This document shows positions 16,201 through 23,947 of a stretch of 64,000 bases of DNA, one piece after another. Position numbers and translations under genes: made by a program. Under the pieces are notes generated by a model that had not been told where the DNA came from, did not search any database, and saw nothing but the letters and a program-made list of their open reading frames with translations. Origin of the DNA: Actinotalea alkalitolerans (GTDB taxonomy: Bacteria > Actinomycetota > Actinomycetes > Actinomycetales > Cellulomonadaceae); contig NZ_JAMBPP010000004.1 in assembly GCF_023369855.1 (NCBI RefSeq), positions 1 through 64,000 of the forward strand, read 5' to 3'. Each line of letters starts with the position of its first letter. Position 1 is the first letter of the stretch.

Positions 16201-17913
16201 TCAGTTGATCCGGACGACGCCGCCACGCAAGGTGAGGGTGCCGTCGGCCTCGACGGTGATGTTCGGGGCGCTGACCGTGACCTCGGCGTCCCCGGTGAGG
16301 GTGATCGACCGGGCCGAGACCTCGACCGTGCCGGCGGTGACCTGCACGGCTCCGTCGGCCTTGACCCCGAGGTCACCCGTGGTGTCGTCGAGCCGGACCT
16401 GGACGGTGTCGTCACCCGTCGCGACGAGGATGCCGGACGGGTCGGCGTCGTCCAGGACGATGCGGTGACCGGCCCGGGAGACCAGCCCACGGCGCCCCGA
16501 CTCGCCCGACGCCCGGTCGACCGCCCCTGCCTCCAGCGGTGGCCGGTCCTGGCCGTTCCACAGGCCACCGATGACGTAGGGCCGGCGGACGTCACCCCTC
16601 TCGAAGGCGACCAGCACCTCGTCCTCGACCTCGGGCAGCAGCAGGGTGCCGCGGTCCGGGCCGGCACCGGGCTGGGCCACGCGCGCCCAGTCGCTCACGT
16701 ACCCCTCGGAGAGCCACGGCAGGCTGACACGGACCCGTGCGAGCGCCTCGTCGTCGTCGATGTCGGTGACCACCGCGGGGACGACGCCGCCGACCCCACC
16801 GCGGGCTCGACCGTTCCCGTGGGGCGGACCGGCCGCACCCGTCCCGCTGCCGGGCAGCCCGCCGAGGTCCACGGTGGTCCGGTAGCCGCGCACCGCGTCG
16901 AAGTGGTGCTGCGCGGCGGTCACGGTCCACCGTCCGCTGACCAGGTCTCCCGCCAGCCCCAGGCTGACGGCAGAGCCAGCCCGCAGGCGCGGGTCGCCGC
17001 TGCACACCGCCCGAGCGGTCGCGAAGGTGCTCCCTGCGGCATCGCCGAAGGCCCTCGCGACAGCGTCCGCCTCCTCCTGCGAGGAGATGGCGCGGTCGGC
17101 GACGACCAGGACAGGAGCTCCCACGCGCCCGGCGAGCTCGCCCGGCGCCACACCGATCTCCGTGCCCGGCGCAGCGACCGAGGCGGTCGCGACGAACACC
17201 TCCTTGGTCTGCACCGACCAGCCGCGGACCTCGACCTCGGCCGGCACCTCGGCGGAGGTGACCCGCGCCCGGAGCGCCTCGACGTCCCGGCCGAGCACCA
17301 GCTGTGCCGGTTCGGTCGAGGCGAGGGTCCCGGGCGAGGGCGCGGACGACGCCTGCTCGTGCGCGACGAGATCGAGGCGGCTTCCCCGCACCCGCAGCAC
17401 GCGGCCGCCCTCGCGGGCGCGGGAGGCGAGGAAGTCCCAGTCGGTCGAGTCGACCTGGGCCAGGTGCGCGTGGACGACACCGGGGTCGTCGACCGTCCCG
17501 ACGTCCAGACCCACCTCCTGCGCGACCGAGCGCAGGACGTCGCCGTCGGTGACGTCCTGGAAGGACCGGGTGCGCCGGAACCGGTGCAGGCGGTGCGAGA
17601 CGTCGTAGCCGACGACCGTGACGGTGCTCTCGGTGTCGGAGTACGCCACCTCGAGCGCGACCACCTCGACCTCCGCCAGGAGCTCGCCGGCGGGCGCTCC
17701 CACCGGGCCCGCCCGTACCGCGAGCCCCGCACCGATCGTCAGCCCGGTCGCGGTCAGCAGGTCGCGGTCGGCGTCACGCAGGACCACGCGCACCGAGGTG
17801 GGCACGCCCAGCCGCTCGTCGACGTCGACCTCGGCGAGGTTGCGTCGCAGGGCTGCGTCGGGCTCGGAGGAGTCGATCGTGACCTCGGGGACCGCGGACC
17901 AGGTCTCGGTCAT
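16201..17913 (-). CDS. eCIS spike protein, VgrG-like (gp27/gp5 fusion)
   Basis: 570 residues. The N-terminal 350 residues correspond to the gp27-like hub (late control D type; e.g. VVGYDVSHRLHRFRRTRSFQDVTDGDVL and STDWDFLASRAREGGRVLRV). About residues 370-450 form the gp5 OB-fold (GVVPAVVTDIDDDEALARVRVSLPWL, DWARVAQPGAGPDRG and LPEVEDEVLVAFERGDVRRPYVIGGLWNG). The C-terminus is a beta-helix needle with alternating V/T/G (VQVTAGTVEVSARSITLTG). It forms the trimeric central spike. No lysozyme or toxin domain is seen. It overlaps the LysM hub gene by four bases. Confidence 0.92.
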   Translation of the reverse strand: MTETWSAVPEVTIDSSEPDAALRRNLAEVDVDERLGVPTSVRVVLRDADRDLLTATGLTIGAGLAVRAGPVGAPAGELLAEVEVVALEVAYSDTESTVTVVGYDVSHRLHRFRRTRSFQDVTDGDVLRSVAQEVGLDVGTVDDPGVVHAHLAQVDSTDWDFLASRAREGGRVLRVRGSRLDLVAHEQASSAPSPGTLASTEPAQLVLGRDVEALRARVTSAEVPAEVEVRGWSVQTKEVFVATASVAAPGTEIGVAPGELAGRVGAPVLVVADRAISSQEEADAVARAFGDAAGSTFATARAVCSGDPRLRAGSAVSLGLAGDLVSGRWTVTAAQHHFDAVRGYRTTVDLGGLPGSGTGAAGPPHGNGRARGGVGGVVPAVVTDIDDDEALARVRVSLPWLSEGYVSDWARVAQPGAGPDRGTLLLPEVEDEVLVAFERGDVRRPYVIGGLWNGQDRPPLEAGAVDRASGESGRRGLVSRAGHRIVLDDADPSGILVATGDDTVQVRLDDTTGDLGVKADGAVQVTAGTVEVSARSITLTGDAEVTVSAPNITVEADGTLTLRGGVVRIN

Positions 17914-18641
17914 CGCCGCCCCCCGGTCCCCGCCCCGGTCGGCGGTTCAGGGACGACCAGCACGGTGCCAGGGGCGACACGCGCCGGGTCGTCGATCCCG
18001 CTGGCCTCGGCGATCACCCGCCACGCGTCGGCACGACCGTACTCCTGGTAGGCGATCACGGGCAGCGTGTCACCCGCGACGACCGTCCGTCGGCGCACGA
18101 CGCGATCGGAGCCCGAGGTCGGGTTGGTGCCGGGCAGGATCACCGGGATCTCCTCGAGCCGCAGCGCCACGTGGGCCCGGATCGGGGTCCCGTCCCTGCG
18201 GAAGAGCACGAAGCGCGCGCTCGCCGAGCTCAGGTAGGCGTCGAACGCCGCGGTACCGCCCCACGCGAACGAGATCACCGGGGGGCTCGGTCGGTTCTGG
18301 TCGATCGAGCGCCGCGAGGGCTGCGTCCACGACAGCAGCCGGTTCACGGGCTCGTCCACGCCGTCGGTGTCGCTCGCACGGGCGTCGAAGAACAGGTCGA
18401 GCCCGAGGGTCGCGCCGTTCGTCCCGACGAACTCCGGGATGGCCGCAGAGACGGCTCCGCGCACCGGCACCCGGGTCCACGACGCGCTCTTGGAGATCGT
18501 GTACTCGGTCGGGTTGAACTGGCAGTGCAGGGGAGGCTCGTCACTGTCCTTGAGCGAGAGCGTCGCGCGGTCCAGGCGGGTGGCGGTGACCCCGACCGAC
18601 ACGGCGCCGCGGCCCGAGACGACGATGCCGGCGCGGATCAC
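17910..18641 (-). CDS. eCIS tube-initiator/hub protein with C-terminal LysM domain
   Basis: 243 residues. The N-terminal CIS-tube-type domain (LSLKDSDEPPLHCQFNPTEYTISKSASWTRVPV, GATLGLDLFFDARASDTDGVDEPVNRLLSW) is followed by a C-terminal LysM repeat (VVAGDTLPVIAYQEYGRADAWRVIAEASGIDDPARVAPGTVLVVP). This is the Afp7/gp53-like protein that links the spike to the first tube ring in T4-like and eCIS baseplates. The GTG start at 18641 overlaps the previous stop as GTGA and has AGGAG upstream. Confidence 0.88.
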   Translation of the reverse strand: MIRAGIVVSGRGAVSVGVTATRLDRATLSLKDSDEPPLHCQFNPTEYTISKSASWTRVPVRGAVSAAIPEFVGTNGATLGLDLFFDARASDTDGVDEPVNRLLSWTQPSRRSIDQNRPSPPVISFAWGGTAAFDAYLSSASARFVLFRRDGTPIRAHVALRLEEIPVILPGTNPTSGSDRVVRRRTVVAGDTLPVIAYQEYGRADAWRVIAEASGIDDPARVAPGTVLVVPEPPTGAGTGGRR

Positions 18642-19075
18642 GGGGACTCCTGGTCGAAGCCGTGGTGCGCGAGCTCGAGGGTCTCGATCGCGACCTGACC
18701 CGAGCTCGCGCTGAAGGCGGGGCCGGTCCAGCGCACCGGGCACACGTCGCGCAGCGACCACGACACCACGGCCTGACCCGCCGCGTCGTACGCCGTGACG
18801 ACAGCCGTGGTCCGCCCGACCTTGTCACGCTGCCCGTGGAACCACGCCGCGACAGCCGCCGACGACGCGTCCAGACCCCGGGTCAGCACCAGGTTGGGGA
18901 AGCGCAGACGCCCGGGCAGGCGGTGCACGTACCCGTTCTGGCCGCCCTCGGCGTACTCGAGCACCTCGAACTCCGCGGAGAGCCCCTGGCACCCGGTGAA
19001 CACCCCCAGGCTCGTGTTGCTCCCGCCCTCGTCGATGACGACGTCGAACTGGACCGTGGTCCCGGGGTCGCCCAT
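18638..19075 (-). CDS. eCIS inner tube protein 2 (gp19 family)
   Basis: 145 residues. The gp19/T4-tube family fold is evident: VQFDVVIDEGGSNTSLGVFTGCQGLSAEFEVLEYAEGGQNGYVHRLPGRLRFPNLVLTRG, then VSWSLRDVCPVRWTGPAFSASSGQVAIETLELAHHGF. eCIS loci carry two or three such paralogues; this one, beside the hub genes, is probably the baseplate-proximal adaptor ring rather than the main tube. Start ATG 19075. Confidence 0.88.
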   Translation of the reverse strand: MGDPGTTVQFDVVIDEGGSNTSLGVFTGCQGLSAEFEVLEYAEGGQNGYVHRLPGRLRFPNLVLTRGLDASSAAVAAWFHGQRDKVGRTTAVVTAYDAAGQAVVSWSLRDVCPVRWTGPAFSASSGQVAIETLELAHHGFDQESP

Positions 19076-19078
19076 CGT

Positions 19079-20716
19079 TCACCGCCAGGCCGGTTCGACG
19101 AGACCGCCGGTGCGCTCGCGGTCCAGCACCAGGTCGTGGTGCAGGCGCTCACGGACGGTGCGGTAGATGCGGTCGACCTCCTCGGCCGGCACCGTGGCCG
19201 TGGCCGGCTCGGGAGGCAACGGCGCCTCCGCAGCGTGGTGCACCGTCGCGGACGCGAGTGCGTGGTCGTCGGGTGGAACGGGGTCGAAGGGGCGGTGGGG
19301 GTCGAGGGGGCGCGGCAGGTCGTGCGGTCCGGAGACGCCGCTCGAGGTGGCGATGTCAGCGGTACCGCCCAGCACGGCGGGGGCGCTCGGGGCCGGTGGC
19401 GAGGGGGTCGACGGGCGGTGCTCGGGAAGGACGACCGGGGCAGGGACGGTCCCCGCCCGGACGGCGGCCTCGATCGCGCGTGCCCGACGCTCCTCGGCCT
19501 GGGCCGCGCGACCGGTGTCCGCCGCGGGTCGGCCGCGCAGGGTCGCGTCGACGTGGACGAGCTCGTGCGCGACCAGGGACTGGACCTCGGGCCCGTGCGT
19601 CGGTCCGTGACGGTCCGGGACGTGCACGACAGGCATGACGGGCGTGCCGGGCATGCTGGGCACGGCGTCGACGGCCGGCGCCGCACCGACCGTCGCGGCC
19701 CGCGCGTGGGTGCGCGCCGTGACCCGTTCCGCCTCGGCCCCGCGTCGGACCTGCACTCCGTGGCCGCCGGGAGGCCGGGCTGGCGACCGGACGCCGGGAC
19801 CCTCGGTGCCGGCAGGGGGGACCGGGACGTGGGCAGGCGTGCGCTGAGGAACCGATCGGGCGAGGGGGGTGACCACCAGGCCCGACGCGGTGCGGGGAGA
19901 CGCGGTGCGGGGACCGGACTCTGCGCCGGGAGGTGACCCTGCGCCGGAAGGTGACCCTGCGCCGGAAGGTGACCCTGCGCCGGGTGCGGCGTGGGCTGCG
20001 GCACGTGCATCGGCCGCGCGGCCGATGGCTGGAGCGGTGCTGGGACGGACACCCGGAGCGGGGTGCGCCGGGACAGCGGGAGCGGCAGCGGGACGCAGAG
20101 CAGCCCGTGAGGGGGCGGCGGGGACCGCCGGGGCAGCAGCGGGAGGGACGGCCGGAGCGGGAGGGAACGCCGCACCGGACGTGACGGTGGTCGCGCCGTC
20201 GTGCGGCGAGGGCTCGTCGCGCGACGGCGACCCCGGCTGCTGCCCGACCTCGACGGGCTGCACCTCGATCCCACCCGGCGGACGGCTCGGGCGGGCCGAT
20301 GGGGTCGGTCCGACGGTCGAGGCAGGTCCGCCGGGCCGGTCGGCCACGGGCAGGGGCGGTGGGAGGGAGCGGTCGGCGCGCGCGGGCGCGGCGAAGGGGT
20401 GACGCGAAGCCTCGAGGCGACCATGCAGGTCGAGGGTGCCTGCCGGAGCGCGGGCGGGGCGCACGGGGGCCAGAGCCGTACGGGACTCCCGACCGCCCGG
20501 CACCCTCCCCGCGACGATGCGCACCAGGGGGAGCAGCCGAGGCGTGGCGGGCAGCAGCACGGGGCGACCCCGCACGCGCGCCCGGTTGACGCGCAGGTCG
20601 TGCGAGGCGAGCGCGGAGACGAACGACGGCGCCACCGACCGCATGCGGGCCACCGGCCGCAGCACAGCCGCACCGAGAGGACCCGATGACGCGTCCCGCT
20701 CCTCACCCCCGGTCAT
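19079..20716 (-). CDS. Large Pro/Ala-rich eCIS protein with HELVH zinc-peptidase-like motif; possible tape measure
   Basis: 545 residues, mostly low-complexity Pro/Ala/Arg sequence. Residues 384-388 are HELVH (in VQSLVAHELVHVDATLRG), resembling the HExxH core of eCIS DUF4157 proteins. A repeated GAGSPS tract (18-bp repeats at 19933-19984) lies near residues 245-260. The C-terminus, VDRIYRTVRERLHHDLVLDRERTGGL, is the most ordered part. The gene lies directly after the tail-assembly gene and its overlapping small ORF, the position of the tape-measure gene in myophages, and no other tape-measure candidate exists in the locus. Start ATG 20716 overlaps the 48-residue ORF by 14 bases. The function is inferred from position only. 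Confidence 0.6.
   Translation of the reverse strand: MTGGEERDASSGPLGAAVLRPVARMRSVAPSFVSALASHDLRVNRARVRGRPVLLPATPRLLPLVRIVAGRVPGGRESRTALAPVRPARAPAGTLDLHGRLEASRHPFAAPARADRSLPPPLPVADRPGGPASTVGPTPSARPSRPPGGIEVQPVEVGQQPGSPSRDEPSPHDGATTVTSGAAFPPAPAVPPAAAPAVPAAPSRAALRPAAAPAVPAHPAPGVRPSTAPAIGRAADARAAAHAAPGAGSPSGAGSPSGAGSPPGAESGPRTASPRTASGLVVTPLARSVPQRTPAHVPVPPAGTEGPGVRSPARPPGGHGVQVRRGAEAERVTARTHARAATVGAAPAVDAVPSMPGTPVMPVVHVPDRHGPTHGPEVQSLVAHELVHVDATLRGRPAADTGRAAQAEERRARAIEAAVRAGTVPAPVVLPEHRPSTPSPPAPSAPAVLGGTADIATSSGVSGPHDLPRPLDPHRPFDPVPPDDHALASATVHHAAEAPLPPEPATATVPAEEVDRIYRTVRERLHHDLVLDRERTGGLVEPAWR
19933..19984 (-). repeat. Three tandem 18-bp repeats inside the HELVH gene
   Basis: On the plus strand the unit reads GGTGACCCTGCGCCGGAA; it occurs at 19933-19950 and 19951-19968, with a third copy from 19969 that diverges after 16 bases. 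In frame it encodes GAGSPS units in a disordered linker, so its number could vary between strains by slippage without breaking the frame. Confidence 0.85.
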
Positions 20717-20849
20717 CGGGGTCCACCAGCTCGGCGATGATGCGCCGACGGGTCGCGTGCTCGAGGTCGAGCAGCTCGCCGAGCGACCAGTGGACATGGC
20801 GACCGAGGACGACCAGCTCGGCGAAGAGCCGGTCGTCCGGTTCGGTCAT
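20703..20849 (-). CDS. 48-residue DUF6760-like eCIS protein; possible frameshift extension of the upstream gene
   Basis: 48 residues: begins MTEPDDRLFAELVVLGRHVHW, continues SLGELLDLEHATRRRIIAEL and ends VDPDDRG. It resembles the short DUF6760 proteins found in the same place in other phage-like injection loci. Its ATG overlaps the stop of the tail-assembly gene (ATGA), and it is in the -1 frame relative to that gene, which ends with a CCCGGGG heptamer. It may therefore be translated by coupling, by -1 frameshifting as a C-terminal extension, or both. It overlaps the next gene by 14 bases. Confidence 0.72.
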   Translation of the reverse strand: MTEPDDRLFAELVVLGRHVHWSLGELLDLEHATRRRIIAELVDPDDRG

Positions 20850-21256
20850 GATTCCCCCGGGGCATCAGCGGCGGTGTCCACCACGAACTCCTCGCCGCAG
20901 CCGGGGCACCGCACCTGCACCGTCGCGTCACCGTCACGGTTGACGCGCTGGTAGAGGCGTTGGAGGAAGTCCAGGTCGGCGGCGAACATGCTCTCGATCA
21001 CCCCGGGTGTCACCGGCTGCACCGACCCGATGCGCTCCACGACGCGGGCGAGCAGCACCACCGCGAGGTAGGCGCTGTTGTCCCGTACCCGCGGGTCGCG
21101 CAGCGGGAGGATCTCGTCCCGTGCGGTCGCCAGGCGCATGACACCTCGCCGGTGCACCTCTCCGTCGGCGTCGACGTACCCCCGCGGCAGGTCGAACTCG
21201 ACCCGCGTGGTCAGGGCTCCGTCCGAGGTGACGGGCATCTCGATCGAGGTCGTCAT
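20846..21256 (-). CDS. eCIS tail assembly protein (Mu gp41-like / T4 baseplate family) with zinc-ribbon tail
   Basis: 136 residues. The core TTRVEFDLPRGYVDADGEVHRRGVMRLATARDEILPLRDPRV, then AYLAVVLLARVVERIGSVQPVTPGVIESMFAADLDFLQRLYQRVN, matches the family of Mu gp41-like tail assembly proteins found in eCIS loci. The C-terminus has a CPGC pair (VRCPGCGEEFVVDT), half of a zinc ribbon that could be completed by dimerisation. The phage homologues act as tail assembly chaperones with a programmed frameshift product. ATG 21256 overlaps the tube gene stop by four bases. Confidence 0.85.
   Translation of the reverse strand: MTTSIEMPVTSDGALTTRVEFDLPRGYVDADGEVHRRGVMRLATARDEILPLRDPRVRDNSAYLAVVLLARVVERIGSVQPVTPGVIESMFAADLDFLQRLYQRVNRDGDATVQVRCPGCGEEFVVDTAADAPGES
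20855..20861 (-). promoter_or_regulatory. Putative -1 ribosomal frameshift heptamer CCCGGGG
   Basis: Near the end of the tail-assembly gene the sense strand reads GCC CCG GGG GAA TCA TGA. C-CCG-GGG fits the X-XXY-YYZ rule: slipping back one base re-pairs CCG as CCC and GGG as GGG. The -1 frame then reads GGA ATC ATG ACC, entering the 48-residue ORF without a stop. A stimulatory structure downstream has not been evaluated. Confidence 0.5.
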
Positions 21257-21696
21257 GCGAGCGTCATCCCCTCGTGGACGATGACCGCCTCTTCGACCAG
21301 GGCCGTGCTCGAGCCCGCTGAGAGCTCTCCGAGCCGCACCTGGGACACCCAGCAGTTGACCAGGTTGTACCGGGCCACCTCGCCGTGCTCGTAGTCGAAG
21401 AGCACGATGCTGGCGTTCTTCCGGGCGTCGTTGATCATGCCGTCCTGGACCTGCTTGAACCACTCCCACAAGGCGTTGCTCAGGGTGCGGCCCTTGCGAA
21501 GGGTGATGTCACCGAAGCTCACCGGTCCGGGCAGCTTCTTGACCACGGTCTTGCCACCCTTGGTGTTCTCCCGGTGCTCGATCACCCCGATCGAGCCCGA
21601 GACCCCGGAGACCTGGGCGAACTGCGCGATCGAGATGCCCTCGACCTCGAACTCGTACGCGTAGCTGGCGAGGACGTCGCCACTGGCCAGTGTCAT
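21253..21696 (-). CDS. eCIS major inner tube protein (gp19 family)
   Basis: 147 residues. ASYAYEFEVEGISIAQFAQVSGVSGSIGVIEHRENTKGGKTVVKKLPGPVSFGDITLRKGRTLSNALWEWFKQV is typical of phage tail tube proteins of the gp19 family; the C-terminal part ends SQVRLGELSAGSSTALVEEAVIVHEGMTLA. As the paralogue next to the sheath, it is probably the main tube, stacked as hexameric rings inside the sheath. It follows the sheath gene by 14 bases with AGGAG before the ATG. Confidence 0.93.
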   Translation of the reverse strand: MTLASGDVLASYAYEFEVEGISIAQFAQVSGVSGSIGVIEHRENTKGGKTVVKKLPGPVSFGDITLRKGRTLSNALWEWFKQVQDGMINDARKNASIVLFDYEHGEVARYNLVNCWVSQVRLGELSAGSSTALVEEAVIVHEGMTLA

Positions 21697-21710
21697 TCCT
21701 GCTCCTCCAC

Positions 21711-23297
21711 TCAGTCGCTGACGTCGGCGCCGTCGGTCGACTGGCGGACGCGGATGACGACGAACTCGGCCGGCTTGACCGGTGCGGCGCCGATCTCGAC
21801 CGTGACGACGCCCTGGTCGATCTGGTCCTGCGGGTTGGTCTCGGCGTCGCACCTGACGTAGAAGGCCTGCTCGGGGGTGGCACCCACGAGGGCACCGTCG
21901 CGCCACAGGCCGAGCAGGAAGGCGTGGACGGAGCGGCGCAGCCGCGCCCACAGGTCGGTGTCGTTAGGGGCGAAGACCGCGAACTTGGTTCCCTCGACGA
22001 CCGACTCCTCGATGAAGTTGAACAGCCGCCGGACGTTGAGGTAGCGCCACTCGCCGTCGTCCGAGAGGGTGCGTGCCCCCCAGATCACCGGGCCCGAGCC
22101 CCGGAAGACCCGCAGGCAGTTCACGCCCTTGGGGTTGAGCAGGCCCTGCTCGGCGTCGGTGAGGGTCCGCACCAGGCCGATGGCGTGACGGATGCGCCCG
22201 GTCGGCGCGTTCGCGACACCGTGCTCCGCGTCGTTGCGCGCCCAGGCACCCGCCACGAAGCCGCTCGGCGGCTCGACCGACTGGGTGCCCGTGACCACGT
22301 CGACGACCGTGAGCCACGGGTAGTAGGTGGTGGCGAACTTCGACGACGGGACCGAGTCGCGCCAGGTCGAGCACTCCTGGGGGGACAGCGACGCGGCGTC
22401 GCGGCCGGCACCGGCGGCGAAGAGCGGCGGGTCGAGGATCGCCATCCGGTCCATCAGCGCCTCGCAGTGGTCGATCATCGCGGTCTGCACGGCTGCCACG
22501 TCCGTCGGGCTCATCGCGCCGCTGGCGAGCGAGGTCACCAGGTCGGGGGCGGCGACCATGGTGACCTCGTCCTCGGCGACGAGACCGGCAAGGCCGGTGC
22601 GCTGCTGCTCGTCGCCCAGGTAGGCCGGGGCGCCGATGGCTGCGCCCGACGACGCGCCGCTCAGGGTGAAGGTCCCGGCCGCCGGTCGGCCCACGCGCCC
22701 GCCCTCCGGGGCAGCCGCCGTCGCGAGCTTGGACTTGCGCAGCTGGTGCACCAGCGTCGAGGGCGTCACACCCCTGTACCTCTCCTCGGGGTGCTGAGGT
22801 CCGTGCAGCACGAGGTCGAACGGTGCGTTCGCGGAGTCGGTCGTGCTCGTGCCCCCGGTCGTCTCGCCCTCGCCCTCGTCCTCGCCGTCGGCGTCGGATG
22901 CCGCGGCGGTGTCGACCACCTCCGCGGTGACCTCGTCCCCGGCGCCCCCGGGGAGCTTGGCGGTCAGGACGAACGCATCACCGCCCGAGACCCCCGGGAC
23001 CGTCGCGGTCGCGGGGCTGGGGCCCTCGGTGTCACCGCCGCCGACGCGGACGACCAACGCGGCGGAGCCGCCGTTGGCGATGTAGGCGTAGACGGCCCGG
23101 CCCAGGCTCATCCCCTCCTGGATGCCGCCGAAGCGCTCGACGTACTGGGTCCAGTTCGCCACGAACGTCGGGACCGTCGGCCCGGTCGGGGCGAGCCCGA
23201 TGAAGGCGGGCAGGGCGGTGCCCACCCCGCTGATCGGGCGGACGCCCGACACCTCCTCGAGGTACACCCCTGGCGCCTTGGTGCTGTAGTCGGGCAT
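21711..23297 (-). CDS. eCIS contractile tail sheath protein
   Basis: 528 residues. The N-terminus PDYSTKAPGVYLEEVSGVRPISGVGTALPAFIGLAPTGP is the handshake arm typical of contractile sheaths. A surface-exposed variable domain lies in the middle (low-complexity DSANAP, GDTEGPSPATATV, EDEGEGE). The C-terminal domain (INPLKGVNCLRVFRGSGPVIWGARTL-like segment at about 405-430, then RLFNFIEESVVEGTKFAVFAPND and VKPAEFVVIRVRQ) is the conserved sheath core. It contracts to drive the tube outward. ATG 23297 has a GAGG site. The 175-base upstream gap contains a hairpin and probably a separate promoter for the structural genes. Confidence 0.95.
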   Translation of the reverse strand: MPDYSTKAPGVYLEEVSGVRPISGVGTALPAFIGLAPTGPTVPTFVANWTQYVERFGGIQEGMSLGRAVYAYIANGGSAALVVRVGGGDTEGPSPATATVPGVSGGDAFVLTAKLPGGAGDEVTAEVVDTAAASDADGEDEGEGETTGGTSTTDSANAPFDLVLHGPQHPEERYRGVTPSTLVHQLRKSKLATAAAPEGGRVGRPAAGTFTLSGASSGAAIGAPAYLGDEQQRTGLAGLVAEDEVTMVAAPDLVTSLASGAMSPTDVAAVQTAMIDHCEALMDRMAILDPPLFAAGAGRDAASLSPQECSTWRDSVPSSKFATTYYPWLTVVDVVTGTQSVEPPSGFVAGAWARNDAEHGVANAPTGRIRHAIGLVRTLTDAEQGLLNPKGVNCLRVFRGSGPVIWGARTLSDDGEWRYLNVRRLFNFIEESVVEGTKFAVFAPNDTDLWARLRRSVHAFLLGLWRDGALVGATPEQAFYVRCDAETNPQDQIDQGVVTVEIGAAPVKPAEFVVIRVRQSTDGADVSD

Positions 23298-23433
23298 GCG
23301 AGGCTCCTCACGTCGCGGTCGGGCTCTCCTCACGCTGCCGCGCGGGACCCGGCACCGGAACGGCCGCACGGGCGCACCGGGGGGCAGAGCGGATGGTCCG
23401 CGGGTGCACGCGGCACCCTCGGGAGGTGGTGCA

Positions 23434-23462
23434 TGACCGCACCACACCCGTGCGTGCGGTCA
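23434..23462 (-). terminator. Hairpin between the DUF4157 gene and the sheath gene
   Basis: TGACCGCAC (23434-23442) pairs perfectly with GTGCGGTCA (23454-23462). In the direction of transcription it follows the DUF4157 stop by ten bases, and about 135 bases remain before the sheath start. It may partly terminate the regulatory half of the locus or separate it from the structural half. Confidence 0.6.
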
Positions 23463-23472
23463 CTGCGCGGGG

Positions 23473-23937
23473 TCAGCCGTCCGGGTGCGGTGCGTCCTGG
23501 TCCGGGTGGGCGGCCATCGCCGGTGCCGTCGGTGGTCGGACCGCGAGCTCGACGGCTGCGCCCTGCGCCTGCTCCTCGAGGTGGTCGACGGTGTGAGGGT
23601 CGACCGGTACGGCGGGGCGGCCGGCCTGCTGCATGACGTGGACCAGCTCGTGCAGCAGCAGGACACGGTTGCCCAGGGTGCCTGCCGCGTCGTGCGCGTG
23701 ACGGATCGTGACGCGGTTCCCGCTCGTCAGCGCGTCGACCCCGGTCGCGTCCAGGACGGCGTCGTGCGCCGGGCCGGCATGCACGCGCACGTCACCGAGG
23801 TCGTGCCCGACGGCGCTCTGCAGGACCGCCCGCGTGTAGGCGTCGGGCTGGCGCCCGAGCTCTCCCCACGAGGGGGTCCTCGCGGGGCGGCGCAGGCTCT
23901 CGGCGAGGGGGGCGGCCCGCCGGGTGCTCAGGTTCAC
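23473..23937 (-). CDS. eCIS core DUF4157 protein (HELVH zinc-peptidase-like)
   Basis: 154 residues. It has the eCIS-core DUF4157 pattern: a short proline-containing arm, then DAYTRAVLQSAVGHDLGDVRVHAGPAHDAVLDATGVDALTSGNRVTI and LLLHELVHVMQQAGRP, with the HExxH-type zinc motif HELVH followed by the usual VMQQ. DUF4157 domains are hallmarks of eCIS loci and are often fused to effectors; here it stands alone. It could act as a cargo-loading or processing factor. A gap of ten bases follows the upstream hypothetical gene. Confidence 0.88.
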   Translation of the reverse strand: MNLSTRRAAPLAESLRRPARTPSWGELGRQPDAYTRAVLQSAVGHDLGDVRVHAGPAHDAVLDATGVDALTSGNRVTIRHAHDAAGTLGNRVLLLHELVHVMQQAGRPAVPVDPHTVDHLEEQAQGAAVELAVRPPTAPAMAAHPDQDAPHPDG

Positions 23938-23947
23938 CGCGCTCTCG

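Noticed and set aside
20852-20858. Slippery site read as G-GGG-GAA
   Set aside because: The A-site codon GAA would mispair after slipping; the overlapping C-CCG-GGG heptamer fits the rule and was kept instead.
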